From the NCBI RefSeq assembly GCF_016827675.1, contig NZ_JAERJA010000002.1:372001-436000 (forward strand): a stretch of 64,000 nt of DNA, given 5' to 3'. The notes below the pieces were generated by a model. The model worked only from the letters and a program-made list of their open reading frames with translations, did no database searches and was not told the origin of the DNA. Source of the stretch: Nocardioides limicola (GTDB lineage: Bacteria > Actinomycetota > Actinomycetes > Propionibacteriales > Nocardioidaceae). Position 1 is the stretch's first letter. The number at the start of each line of letters is the position of its first letter. A program made the position numbers and the translations under genes. Positions 16,098 through 23,801 of this stretch are shown here, piece by piece.

Positions 16098-17315
16098 GTG
16101 CCACGGCTCCCTGCAGCACTGGAACCGGCGTTCCCGCTGGTCAAACGGGCTCACCGGATGGCCACCCGACGGACCGGGGCGCTCACCCGGCGGCTCGCGC
16201 ACCGCTACTCCGGCCCACGCGCGCTGCCGGTCCGGGGCACCTCCCGGTCGGTGGACACGGTCGCGGCCGAACCGGACGCGGTCCGGATCCATACCAGTGG
16301 CCCGGCCACCTCACTGAGCCGGCCGGCACCGATCGGCACCCCGCCGGGGCACTGGTACTTCGAGTCGCTGCGTGACGTCGACCTGGGGGCTCGGTTCACC
16401 CTGGAGATCGACCACGGGCGGGTCGTCGGCAACTACGCCGCGCACCTGACACCGGGCGGACTCCTCGACTTCGAGACCAGCCACTACTTCGGGGTGCACG
16501 GTTGGCACGAGCATCCGCTGTACCTGCGGCCGCGACTGCCCCGGATGGAGCACGTCTCCGGGGACCTGCTGTCGTTGGCGACCCGAGGCACCGGCGTGAA
16601 CTACTACCACGTGCTGATGGACCTGGTGGAGAGGTACGCGATCTTCACCGAGTCGATGCCCGGGGCACACCCGGATGCGGTGCTGGTGAACCGCAACACC
16701 CGGTTCGCACGGGAGTACCTGACACTGCTGGGGCTTGACGAGGTGCCGTGCATCGAGGCCACCAAGCACGTCGCCTTGCAGGCGGATCGACTCTGGGCGC
16801 CGAGCCTGCCGAACGCGGAGAACCTCGCTCCCCCGCAGACCACCGCGTGGATCCGGGAGAACCTCAGGCCCCGGCGTACCCAAGGGCTTCCGAAACGGAT
16901 CTACGTGACCCGTGGCGACCGACGCAACAGTCGCCGGGTGGTCAACGAGCAGGCCCTGTTGCGCCTGTTGACCCCGCTGGGGTTCGAGGTCTTCGACCCT
17001 GGCCAGCACTCGGTCGCCGATCAGATCGACCAGTTCGCCGCAGCCGAGGTGGTGGTCGGACCGCACGGAGCCGGTCTGACCAATCTGGTCTTCGCTCCGG
17101 TCGGTGTGCGGGTGCTGGAACTCTTCGCGCCACGCTATCTGAACCCGGGCTACTGGACGATCACCGCCAACATCGCTGAGTCGAAGTACCGCTACCTGGT
17201 GGGGTTGCCCGATGACCCGAGGCCGCCGGGCGCGCCGATGCAGAACGTGTACGACGACATCACCGTGGACCCCGACGTCTTCGCAGACATGGTCACCGAG
17301 TTGCTGGCCGGCTGA
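16098..17315 (+). CDS. Glycosyltransferase family 61 protein
   Basis: A 405-residue DUF563/GT61 glycosyltransferase. Characteristic motifs are NYYHVLMDLVERY (about residue 172), RIYVTRGDRRNSRRVVNE and VVGPHGAGLTNLVFAP followed by VLELFAP. GT61 enzymes add xylose, GlcNAc or related sugars; the donor here is unknown. The N-terminal 60 residues are basic and variable. It closes the first EPS operon, four bp after the FkbM pair, and is followed at once by dtd. Confidence 0.87.
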   Translation: MPRLPAALEPAFPLVKRAHRMATRRTGALTRRLAHRYSGPRALPVRGTSRSVDTVAAEPDAVRIHTSGPATSLSRPAPIGTPPGHWYFESLRDVDLGARFTLEIDHGRVVGNYAAHLTPGGLLDFETSHYFGVHGWHEHPLYLRPRLPRMEHVSGDLLSLATRGTGVNYYHVLMDLVERYAIFTESMPGAHPDAVLVNRNTRFAREYLTLLGLDEVPCIEATKHVALQADRLWAPSLPNAENLAPPQTTAWIRENLRPRRTQGLPKRIYVTRGDRRNSRRVVNEQALLRLLTPLGFEVFDPGQHSVADQIDQFAAAEVVVGPHGAGLTNLVFAPVGVRVLELFAPRYLNPGYWTITANIAESKYRYLVGLPDDPRPPGAPMQNVYDDITVDPDVFADMVTELLAG

Positions 17316-17316
17316 C

Positions 17317-17757
17317 GTGCGTGCGGTGATCCAACGCGTCACCGCCGCCTCCGTCGAGGTGGAGGGTGTGCTGGTCGGCGAGATCGGACCGGGGTTGCTG
17401 GTCTACCTGGGTGTCAGCCACGCTGACGGTCCGGAGCAGGTGGCCTGGATGGCCCGCAAGCTGGCCGGCCTCCGGTTGCTGCGTGAGGAACGCTCGCTGT
17501 CTGACCTGGTGGCCGCCAGCGAGCCCTCCGAGGCCCTGGTGGTCAGCCAGTTCACGCTGTACGGCGATGCCCGCAAGGGTCGCCGGCCGACCTGGCAGGC
17601 CGCCGCCCCGGGACCGGTCAGCGAACCCCTCTACGACGCGGTCTGTGATGACCTCGCCGGTCTGGGTGTGCGGGTGGCCCGCGGCGTCTTCGGCGCCGAC
17701 ATGGCGGTCGCCTCGGTCAACGACGGCCCGGTGACCCTGATTCTCGACTCCCCCTGA
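17317..17757 (+). CDS. dtd: D-aminoacyl-tRNA deacylase
   Basis: A 146-residue Dtd enzyme that hydrolyses D-aminoacyl-tRNAs and mischarged Gly-tRNA(Ala). It has MRAVIQRVTAASVEV-type N-terminus (here VRAVIQRVTAASVEV), the catalytic SQFTLYGDARKGRRPTW and the Gly-cisPro motif NDGPVTLILDSP. The GTG at 17317 starts 1 bp after the GT61 stop; longer upstream extension is out of family. A housekeeping gene at the end of the EPS operon, followed by 21-bp repeats and a strong terminator. Confidence 0.95.
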   Translation: MRAVIQRVTAASVEVEGVLVGEIGPGLLVYLGVSHADGPEQVAWMARKLAGLRLLREERSLSDLVAASEPSEALVVSQFTLYGDARKGRRPTWQAAAPGPVSEPLYDAVCDDLAGLGVRVARGVFGADMAVASVNDGPVTLILDSP

Positions 17758-17759
17758 CC

Positions 17760-17836
17760 GAGTTGGGCCCCATCCGCGCCGAGTTGGGCCCCATCCGCAT
17801 CGACTTGGGCCCCATCCGCATCGACTTGGGCCGCAG
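17760..17836 (+). repeat. 21-bp tandem repeats after dtd (copy set A)
   Basis: Three full 21-bp units begin at 17760, 17781 and 17802, and a partial fourth at 17823. Consensus core GASTTGGGCCCCATCCGC plus a variable trinucleotide. The array begins 2 bp after the dtd TGA and lies between convergent genes. The same unit, with CC changed to TT, forms the array at 51043-51202. Confidence 0.9.
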
Positions 17837-17845
17837 CATGCAGAA

Positions 17846-17877
17846 CGGGCCCCGACCGCCGAAGCGGTCGGGGCCCG
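17846..17877. terminator. Strong bidirectional terminator hairpin
   Basis: A perfect 14-bp stem (17846-17859 with 17864-17877) closed by a CGAA tetraloop lies between the convergent dtd and DUF1416 genes. GC-rich, without a long T-run. Confidence 0.85.
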
Positions 17878-17885
17878 TCGTGGCG

Positions 17886-18182
17886 TCAGACGTCGATGGC
17901 GACTTCGGCCACCACACCGGTCTTCGCGACCACGGCACGGTCGACCGGGTCCGCCTGCGGCACCAGGGTGCGCAGCGTCCAGTCGCCGTCGCCGGCGAAG
18001 AACCGGAAGTGACCCGACGCCGACAACGGCACCTCGGCGGTGAACTCGCCGGTGCGGTCCAGGAGCCGCACGTAGCCGGTGCTCACCGGCTCGCCGCCAC
18101 GCAGCACCTGGCCCTGGATGATGGCCTCGATCTTGGTGTTGACGCCGTCCAGGGACAGCCCACCCTCAGTGGCTCCGCACAT
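17886..18182 (-). CDS. DUF1416 family protein (SseC-like)
   Basis: A 98-residue DUF1416 protein. It begins MCGATEGG and continues with a small beta-rich domain (GGEPVSTGYVRLLDRTGEF, GHFRFFAGDGDWTLRTLVP). In mycobacteria the homologue (SseC) is encoded right after the sulfurtransferase CysA2, exactly as here, with 2 bp between the genes. A role in sulfur transfer is inferred only from this fixed pairing; the Cys at position 2 is the only obvious thiol. Confidence 0.85.
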   Translation of the reverse strand: MCGATEGGLSLDGVNTKIEAIIQGQVLRGGEPVSTGYVRLLDRTGEFTAEVPLSASGHFRFFAGDGDWTLRTLVPQADPVDRAVVAKTGVVAEVAIDV

Positions 18183-18184
18183 GC

Positions 18185-19033
18185 TCAGGCCTCCCCGGGC
18201 TCGTCGCCGAGGGTGATCGGCACACCGACGAGGGAGCCGTACTCGGTCCAGGAACCGTCGTAGTTCTTCACGTTCTCCTCACCGAGGATCTCCTGCAGCA
18301 CGAACCAGGTGTGCGAGGAGCGCTCACCGATCCGGCAGTAGGCGATGGTGTCCTTGTTCCAGTCGACGCCGGCCTCGGTGTAGATCTCGCGCAACTCGTC
18401 GTCGGACCGGAAGGTGCCGTCGTCGTTGGCTGCCTTGCTCCACGGGACGCTGACCGCAGTGGTGATGTGCCCGGCGCGCTGCGCCTGCTCCTGCGGCAGG
18501 TGGGCGGGAGCCAGGAGCCGACCGGCGAACTCGTCGGGGCTGCGCACGTCGACCAGGTTCTGGGTGCCGATCGCGGCCACGACCTCGTCGCGGAACGCTC
18601 GGATGGACAGGTCCTGGTCCTTGGCGACGTACTCGGTGGCGGGGCGGCTGGGCACCTCGTTGACGAGCTCGCGGGAGTCCAGCTCCCACTTCTTGCGGCC
18701 ACCGTCGAGGAGCTTGACGTCCCCGTGCCCGTAGAGCTTGAAGTACCAGTAGGCGTAGGCGGCGAACCAGTTGTTGTTGCCGCCATAGAGCACGACGGTG
18801 TCGTCGTTGCTCACGCCGCGCTCGGAGAGGAGCGCAGAGAACTGCTCCCGGCTCACGAAGTCACGACGCACCTGATCCTGCAGGTCGGTGCTCCAGTCCA
18901 GCTTGATGGCACCACGAATGTGGCCCTTGTCGTACGACGTGGTGTCCTCGTCGACCTCGATCAGGACGATGCCGGGGGTGTCGAGGTTGGCCTCGACCCA
19001 GGCGGCGGAGACGAGTGAGTTCTCGCGACTCAT
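18185..19033 (-). CDS. Thiosulfate/3-mercaptopyruvate-type sulfurtransferase (rhodanese)
   Basis: A 282-residue two-domain rhodanese of the CysA2/SseA group. The catalytic Cys (about 233) lies in AYCRIGERSSHTWF. The N-terminal domain has YDKGHIRGAIKLDW and VVLYGGNNNWFAAYAYW, and DVRSPDEFAGRL opens the second domain. It moves sulfane sulfur from thiosulfate or mercaptopyruvate to acceptors. Encoded between DUF4395 and DUF1416 in an operon headed by a Cys-containing leader peptide, so synthesis probably responds to cysteine supply. Confidence 0.92.
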   Translation of the reverse strand: MSRENSLVSAAWVEANLDTPGIVLIEVDEDTTSYDKGHIRGAIKLDWSTDLQDQVRRDFVSREQFSALLSERGVSNDDTVVLYGGNNNWFAAYAYWYFKLYGHGDVKLLDGGRKKWELDSRELVNEVPSRPATEYVAKDQDLSIRAFRDEVVAAIGTQNLVDVRSPDEFAGRLLAPAHLPQEQAQRAGHITTAVSVPWSKAANDDGTFRSDDELREIYTEAGVDWNKDTIAYCRIGERSSHTWFVLQEILGEENVKNYDGSWTEYGSLVGVPITLGDEPGEA

Positions 19034-19046
19034 AAGTGTGATGCTC

Positions 19047-19511
19047 CTACTTGGTTGTGGTGGTGGGTGTGCTGACGGTGAGGGGTGCAGTGCTGCGCTT
19101 GAACAACAGGTAGATCTCGCAACCGAGGCAGAAGCCGAAGGCTGCGTTGAGGAGTGCGGCGGCCAGGGCCGCTCCCACTGCGATGGCGCCGAGCAGGGGC
19201 GCGCCGACGAGGTACCCGATCAGGCCGACGACCGCGAAGACGAGGCCGACCGCTTGCGCGAACTGCGGCGGGGCCGGGTCCTCGAGCTCGGTCGGCGCAC
19301 TGAGACGCGGTCGGATCAGTCGACGGAATATCCAGGCGTGCGGCGTCCGCTGCACACCCAGCAGGGCTGCGTGTGCGAAGAAGAGCGCCTGCAGGGCGAG
19401 CAGGGCCACGGCAGCCCGGTGCGGCGCCAGCAGCAGCACTGCAGCAAGCAGTACGACGGTGACGGCGGCCGAGAAGCGGGGCCCGCGCGGGTCGATCCCG
19501 GTGGTGGACAT
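19047..19511 (-). CDS. DUF4395 membrane protein with CxxC motif
   Basis: A 154-residue membrane protein of the DUF4395 family. It has four hydrophobic segments (about 14-30, 33-50, 85-110 and 113-132) and the conserved FCLGCEIYLLF, a CxxC at a membrane edge. In many actinobacteria it sits with a thioredoxin and a sulfurtransferase, so a thiol-redox role across the membrane is inferred. Here a related membrane-anchored thioredoxin gene lies 17 kb away at 36542, possibly separated by EPS genes. AGGAG precedes the ATG by 4 nt. Confidence 0.82.
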   Translation of the reverse strand: MSTTGIDPRGPRFSAAVTVVLLAAVLLLAPHRAAVALLALQALFFAHAALLGVQRTPHAWIFRRLIRPRLSAPTELEDPAPPQFAQAVGLVFAVVGLIGYLVGAPLLGAIAVGAALAAALLNAAFGFCLGCEIYLLFKRSTAPLTVSTPTTTTK

Positions 19512-19540
19512 GGTTCTCCTGAGGTCCTGAGGTCAGAGTG

Positions 19541-19601
19541 GACGTGTGCTCGGACACCTGCAGGCAGGACGCAACGACGGCGTCAGCGGAGAGGGGTGTC
19601 C
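19541..19601 (-). promoter_or_regulatory. Leader mRNA stem between leader peptide and DUF4395
   Basis: In the transcript downstream of the leader-peptide stop, GGACACC and GGTGTCC form an inverted repeat enclosing about 40 nt. A direct repeat CCTGAGGTCCTGAGGTC-type sequence overlaps the region just before the DUF4395 ribosome-binding site. Position and pairing suit attenuation or RBS control by ribosomes on the leader peptide. No alternative terminator fold was proven. Confidence 0.4.
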
Positions 19602-19603
19602 GG

Positions 19604-19681
19604 TCAGGACATTCGACACAGCGCCGAGCGCACGCGGCAGTGATCCACTGCGCGGCGCTTGGTCAGCATGGTCGAGAACAT
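19604..19681 (-). CDS. Cys-containing leader peptide (25 aa) of the sulfurtransferase operon
   Basis: A 25-codon ORF contains LTKRRAVDHCRVRSALCR, with Cys at positions 15 and 22. The (T/R)KRRAVDxCRV pattern is typical of short actinobacterial leader peptides found before sulfur genes (the Ms5788A-type Cys-rich leaders, from memory). It starts 7 nt after a TAGAGT -10, so it is leaderless, and ends 92 bp before DUF4395. Slow decoding of the Cys codons when cysteine is scarce would be expected to raise operon expression. Too short for routine gene finders. Confidence 0.72.
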   Translation of the reverse strand: MFSTMLTKRRAVDHCRVRSALCRMS

Positions 19682-19688
19682 GGGGAGC

Positions 19689-19718
19689 ACTCTAGGCCGG
19701 GGGCGCGAACATCGCCAA
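19689..19718 (-). promoter_or_regulatory. Promoter of leader peptide - sulfurtransferase operon
   Basis: -35 TTGGCG (19713-19718), 18-bp spacer, -10 TAGAGT (19689-19694), then 7 nt to the leader-peptide ATG on the minus strand. Confidence 0.6.
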
Positions 19719-19760
19719 AGAGGCGTCTCGAATAATGGACCGCTCATCCATATTCTGAGA

Positions 19761-20951
19761 TCAGGAGCTGGCGGTGGCCAGCAGAGCCTCGAAGCGATCG
19801 GCGCATCCGGCCAGCGCGAACTCGCGCTCGGCCAACTCCCGGGACGCAGCGCCGACCCGGTCGGCGAGCTCGCGATCCTCCAGGACCCGGCGTACCCAGT
19901 CGCCGGCCTTGGCCAGCGAGGATTCCTCCGGGGGCAGCACGCAGCCGCCGACCGAATCGATGAGCGTCGCGGCCAGGTTCTCCGCCGGCATCAGGCCGAG
20001 CACCGGTCGGCCCGCGCACAGGTAGGAGAGGGTCTTGGAGGGCACCGAGAAGGCGCCGGCGGACTTCTCCAGCAACACCACCAGCACGTCTCCGGAGCCG
20101 AGCACTTCCGGCAGTCGCTCATACGGCTGGAACGGCAACAACGTCACCGGCACCGCCAACCGGGCCGCCTCCTGGGCGATCACGTCCATGGCCGGGCCCT
20201 CACTGACCACACACAGGTGCAGGTCAATGCCGGCGTCCAGCACCTCGCGGGCCAGGCCGACGAGGAGTTCCGGGTTGTGCTTGAGTCCGAGGGTGCCGGA
20301 GTAGACCAGCGTCTTCACCGAGTCGAGCCCGTGCTCGCGGGAGAACGGGTTCAGCCGTTCGGTGGGCACGATCTCGTCGATGGGCGCCCAGTTCGGGATC
20401 ACCACGGTCTTGTCCGCAGTCCCCCACCCTCGATGCACGTCGAGGAAGGCGTCCGAGATCACCACGATGCCCGCGGCTCGGCGGCAGGCCCACCGCTCTC
20501 CGGCCGCGATGAGGACCGCCACCAGCCGGAAGACCGGGTGCAACTTCTCTCCGGCGAAGGACCGCACCGCGATGCCCTGCACGTCCTGGTGCCAGAGCAC
20601 CCAGCGCACCCGGGTGACCCACAGCCAGGCGGTCACCACCACCAGCATCGGGATCGGCACGTTGCCGGCGAGTACGACGTCGGGCCGCAGCCGCCGCACC
20701 TGCCGGATGAGCTGCCCACCGAAGCGCAGTTCCTGGACCAGTCGGCGTCCGAAGGAGAGCTTGTCGATCTTCTCGCCGACCCCGATCGGGTCGAACCGGA
20801 TCGACTCCCCCGGTTCCGCGGCGAGCCGCCCACGTCCGGAGACGTGGGCGGCACACCACGAGTGGGTGACCTCGTGGCCACGACCGCTCAACTCCCGGCT
20901 GAGCTCGGCCTGGAACGGGTGCCCGCTGTAGTCGTGGACCAGGATCCGCAT
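19761..20951 (-). CDS. Glycosyltransferase family 4 protein (WbuB/WcaI-like)
   Basis: A 396-residue GT-B fold glycosyltransferase. The N-terminal acceptor domain starts MRILVHDYSGHPFQAELSRE. The donor domain has IPNWAPIDE, LVYSGTLGLKHNPELL, and the family-4 end motif AGAFSVPSKTLSYLCAGRPVL (quoted: FSVPSKTLSYLCAGRPVLG), with the E/K-type nucleotide-sugar loop. Similar enzymes add GlcNAc, Fuc or related sugars to lipid-linked oligosaccharides. It abuts the epimerase gene with no gap. Confidence 0.87.
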   Translation of the reverse strand: MRILVHDYSGHPFQAELSRELSGRGHEVTHSWCAAHVSGRGRLAAEPGESIRFDPIGVGEKIDKLSFGRRLVQELRFGGQLIRQVRRLRPDVVLAGNVPIPMLVVVTAWLWVTRVRWVLWHQDVQGIAVRSFAGEKLHPVFRLVAVLIAAGERWACRRAAGIVVISDAFLDVHRGWGTADKTVVIPNWAPIDEIVPTERLNPFSREHGLDSVKTLVYSGTLGLKHNPELLVGLAREVLDAGIDLHLCVVSEGPAMDVIAQEAARLAVPVTLLPFQPYERLPEVLGSGDVLVVLLEKSAGAFSVPSKTLSYLCAGRPVLGLMPAENLAATLIDSVGGCVLPPEESSLAKAGDWVRRVLEDRELADRVGAASRELAEREFALAGCADRFEALLATASS

Positions 20952-21932
20952 CTAGGCGAGTTCGGCCTTGACCTGGTCGTACACCCACGCGTAGGTCTGG
21001 GTGAGGCCATCGAGCAGCGAGATGGACGGCTCCCAGCCGTAGGTGGCCATGATCTGGGTGTTGTCGGAGTTGCGGCCCCGGACACCCTGCGGTGCGTCGA
21101 GCTTGTACTGGCGCTCGCAGGTCACGCCGGCGATGCCTTCGACGATGTCGACCAACTGGTTGATCGAGACCAACTCGGACGAGCCGAGGTTCACCGGCTC
21201 GCCGGAGTCACCGGCGAGGATCATCTTGCTTCCGTGCACGCAGTCGTCGATGTACATGAAGCTGCGGGTCTGGTGACCGTCGCCCCAGATCTCGATCTCC
21301 TTGTTGCCGGTGATCGCCGCGGTGGCCACCTTGCGGCAGACGGCCGCGGGCGCCTTCTCCCGGCCGCCGGTCCAGGTGCCGTGCGGGCCATAGACGTTGT
21401 GGTAGCGGGCGATCCGGGTGACCATCCCGTAGTCCTCGGCGAAATGCCGGCACATCCGCTCGGTGAAGAGCTTCTCCCAGCCGTAGCCGTCCTCGGGCAT
21501 CGCCGGGTAGGCGTCGGCCTCCTTCAGCGCCGTCACTGCAGTGTCGGTCTGCTTGTCGGCGGCGTACACACAGGCGGATGAGGAGTAGAAGTACCGCTCC
21601 ACCTCAGCCTCCTTGGCGGCCTGCAGCATGTGCGTGCTGGTCAGCACCGAGAGCATGCAGGCGGCCTTGTTGTTCTCGATGAAGCCCATGCCACCCATGT
21701 CGGCGGCCAGCATGAAGACCTGGGCCGCTCCGTCGGTGGCGCTCATCGCGTTCTCCAGCAACGACAGGTCAGCGACGGAGTTCTCCGCATCCGGATGGAC
21801 CTGGTACCACTCCTCGGTCGGCTTGACGTCCACCGACCGGACGGTCAGACCCTGACGGAGCAGGTCTGCGACGAGGTGGCCCCCGATGAAACCCCCGCCC
21901 CCTGCGACCAGTGCATCCACACTCTTGGACAC
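20952..21932 (-). CDS. GDP-mannose 3,5-epimerase-like NAD-dependent epimerase
   Basis: A 326-residue short-chain epimerase. The NAD motif is GGGGFIGGHL and the catalytic triad lies in SSSACVY (Cys121) with YGWEK (Tyr150, Lys154). The segment RYHNVYGPHGTWTGGREK followed by APAAVCRKVA closely matches plant-type GDP-mannose 3,5-epimerases, in which that Cys acts as base. The expected product is GDP-L-galactose or GDP-L-gulose. Another GDP- or UDP-sugar epimerase remains possible. GTG 21932 is preferred (GGAAGG 8 nt upstream) over the TTG at 21980. Co-transcribed with the following GT4, which may use its product. Confidence 0.82.
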   Translation of the reverse strand: MSKSVDALVAGGGGFIGGHLVADLLRQGLTVRSVDVKPTEEWYQVHPDAENSVADLSLLENAMSATDGAAQVFMLAADMGGMGFIENNKAACMLSVLTSTHMLQAAKEAEVERYFYSSSACVYAADKQTDTAVTALKEADAYPAMPEDGYGWEKLFTERMCRHFAEDYGMVTRIARYHNVYGPHGTWTGGREKAPAAVCRKVATAAITGNKEIEIWGDGHQTRSFMYIDDCVHGSKMILAGDSGEPVNLGSSELVSINQLVDIVEGIAGVTCERQYKLDAPQGVRGRNSDNTQIMATYGWEPSISLLDGLTQTYAWVYDQVKAELA

Positions 21933-22049
21933 GGTTCGAGCCTTCCTACTTGGATTCGACAACGACGTTTGCTTGGTCAACGAGAGCAGCGGCCCTCGGT
22001 CACTGCGGCACCGCTGCGGACGTGCGGATCACGCTACCGCGAAGCCGCG

Positions 22050-22055
22050 TAGTCT
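22050..22055 (+). promoter_or_regulatory. -10 element for leaderless FkbM gene 3
   Basis: TAGTCT is followed by 6 nt and the GTG start at 22062; no ribosome-binding site is visible. Confidence 0.5.
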
Positions 22056-22061
22056 GCTCCC

Positions 22062-22802
22062 GTGACTGACCAGACGTGGACAAATCGCACCAGAGAACGC
22101 GGCAAGCTGGCCATCCGTCGAGTCCTGCACCGGATGGACCTCGACCTGGGCAAGGACCCGTTCACCAAACGACTCGCCCGCAGCCTCGTCCACGCCGACA
22201 TCACCGCGGTGCTCGACGTCGGCGCCAATGTCGGCCAGTACGCGACCATGCTGCGCCGGGCGGGCTTCTCCGGAGACATCGTCTCGGTGGAGCCGCTGTC
22301 GGGCGCCTATGCGCAGTTGCACACCCGCGCCGCCAAGGACTCCCGCTGGACCTGCCTGAACTCCGCCATCGGCAGCGGCGGTGGGACGGCCACGATCAAC
22401 GTCTCCGCGAACTCGTTCTCCTCGTCGATCCTGCCACTCACCGACGCCCACCTGAGGGCCGCGCCCGGCTCCGAGGTCATCGCCACCGAAGAGGTGCCGC
22501 TGGTCTCCGTGATCGAGCTGATGGATCAGTACGGGCTGTCCCCGGAGACGACGCTGCTGAAGGTGGACACCCAAGGCTTCGAAGGCGAGGTCCTGGACAG
22601 CGCCGGCGACCTGCTGGACCGGTTCGCCGGCGTCCAACTGGAGCTCTCGTTCGTCGAGCTGTACGCCGGCCAACCGCTCTTCGACGAGCTGGTGGACCGG
22701 ATGCGCAAGGCAGGGCTTGAGCTCTGGCAGCTCGAGACCGGCATCTCCGGCCCTGACGGGCGGCTGCTGCAGGTCGACGGAGTCTTCCTCCGCACCCGCT
22801 GA
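22062..22802 (+). CDS. FkbM family methyltransferase 3
   Basis: A 246-residue FkbM-type methyltransferase. SAM motif VLDVGANVGQYATMLRRAGF, then VSVEPLSGAYAQLH, NSFSSSILPLTDAH and LLKVDTQGFEGEVLDSAGD. This subtype differs from the tandem pair at 14.5-16.1 kb and is closest to the protein encoded at 29800, which shares the SSS.LP..DAH segment. Likely methylates an EPS sugar. Converges with the methyltransferase at 22810, with 7 bp between stops. Confidence 0.88.
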   Translation: MTDQTWTNRTRERGKLAIRRVLHRMDLDLGKDPFTKRLARSLVHADITAVLDVGANVGQYATMLRRAGFSGDIVSVEPLSGAYAQLHTRAAKDSRWTCLNSAIGSGGGTATINVSANSFSSSILPLTDAHLRAAPGSEVIATEEVPLVSVIELMDQYGLSPETTLLKVDTQGFEGEVLDSAGDLLDRFAGVQLELSFVELYAGQPLFDELVDRMRKAGLELWQLETGISGPDGRLLQVDGVFLRTR

Positions 22803-22809
22803 CTCGGGA

Positions 22810-23790
22810 TCAGACCCGCTGCAACCACAGCGATGAGGGCGGGTTCGAGTCCTTCGCCAGGGGCGTGTACCCGGGGAAGCGGTCGATCAGGAACTGCTCG
22901 TCGGCATGCCTCAGCATCGGCGTCGACAGCAGCACCCGGTAGGCGGAGTTGTGGGCCAGGAAGACCTGCACCAGCATCGCCTCGTTCCAGTAGACCGGCC
23001 ACCGCTCACCGAACAGCCAGAAATCGGCCGGATACGGGCCGTTGAAGGGGAAGTGCACGTCGTGGATGTGCACGTAGACCCCGGGCTTGACCCGCGGCAA
23101 CACCTCGGTGAACAAATATGCCACGTCACTGTCGATCTTGAACGCGTGCGAGGAGTCGATGAACAGAACATCGCCGGCCTCCAACTCGGCGAACACCTCC
23201 AGGTCGACATCCTGGACGATGCTCTCGACCAGGGTGAAGTCCGCGTCCAACGACTTGAGCGCGTCGAAGGGGTACGGCTCGACGCAGGTCAGACTCAGCG
23301 GTGACCCGTCCGCGGCGTTGCGGGCCGCGGCCAACGACGCGTAGAACGTGGACAGGCCGGAGCCGACCTCGAGGTAGCGGCGCGGTTTGTGCTCGCGGAG
23401 CATGAAGTACAGGGTCCGGGCGTCGAACTCCGGGTAGCCGGGGCCGAATCCCCGCTGGGTGTTGGCGACGTGGTCGCCGGCGACCTCGTCGTACTCGGCC
23501 TGCCAGGCGTCACCCAGTGCCTCGAGTCGCTTCTGCAGGGTGGGGACGTCGATGTCCACGCCGGGCAGGTCACTGGGCCGGTCCCAGCGGGCCCGGCTCT
23601 TCTCGAGTTCGGTGAGCACCGGCAGTGTCGAGTAGTAGTCCGCCCGCTTGACCACGTTGAGCCCGAGCACCGCGAAGAAGCGGTGCACGGAGCGGATCCA
23701 TCCTTTGCGGAGGCGGAAAACGAGCCGGTCACCGAAGTGCACCAGGAATGCGGGCAGGAACGCGGCGACGCGGTGGCGAAGGCTGGCCAT
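22810..23790 (-). CDS. Class I SAM-dependent methyltransferase (Methyltransf_24-like)
   Basis: A 326-residue protein with SAM motif RYLEVGSGLSTFYASLAAARN (quoted: YLEVGSGLSTFYASL), an acidic loop DVLFIDSSHAFKIDSDV and GVYVHIHDVHFPF, a metal-binding-like pattern of class I O-methyltransferases. The N-terminal 70 residues are basic with a short hydrophobic stretch. The ORF extends to 23862, but that would overlap the upstream SGNH gene; ATG 23790 lies 11 bp after its stop. Another probable glycan-modifying methyltransferase. Confidence 0.78.
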   Translation of the reverse strand: MASLRHRVAAFLPAFLVHFGDRLVFRLRKGWIRSVHRFFAVLGLNVVKRADYYSTLPVLTELEKSRARWDRPSDLPGVDIDVPTLQKRLEALGDAWQAEYDEVAGDHVANTQRGFGPGYPEFDARTLYFMLREHKPRRYLEVGSGLSTFYASLAAARNAADGSPLSLTCVEPYPFDALKSLDADFTLVESIVQDVDLEVFAELEAGDVLFIDSSHAFKIDSDVAYLFTEVLPRVKPGVYVHIHDVHFPFNGPYPADFWLFGERWPVYWNEAMLVQVFLAHNSAYRVLLSTPMLRHADEQFLIDRFPGYTPLAKDSNPPSSLWLQRV

Positions 23791-23801
23791 GAGCGCTGAC
23801 C

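Noticed and set aside
19659..21581. Plus-strand 640-codon frame across the GT4 and epimerase genes
   Set aside because: Shadow frame; both minus-strand genes have complete family motifs and abutting boundaries.
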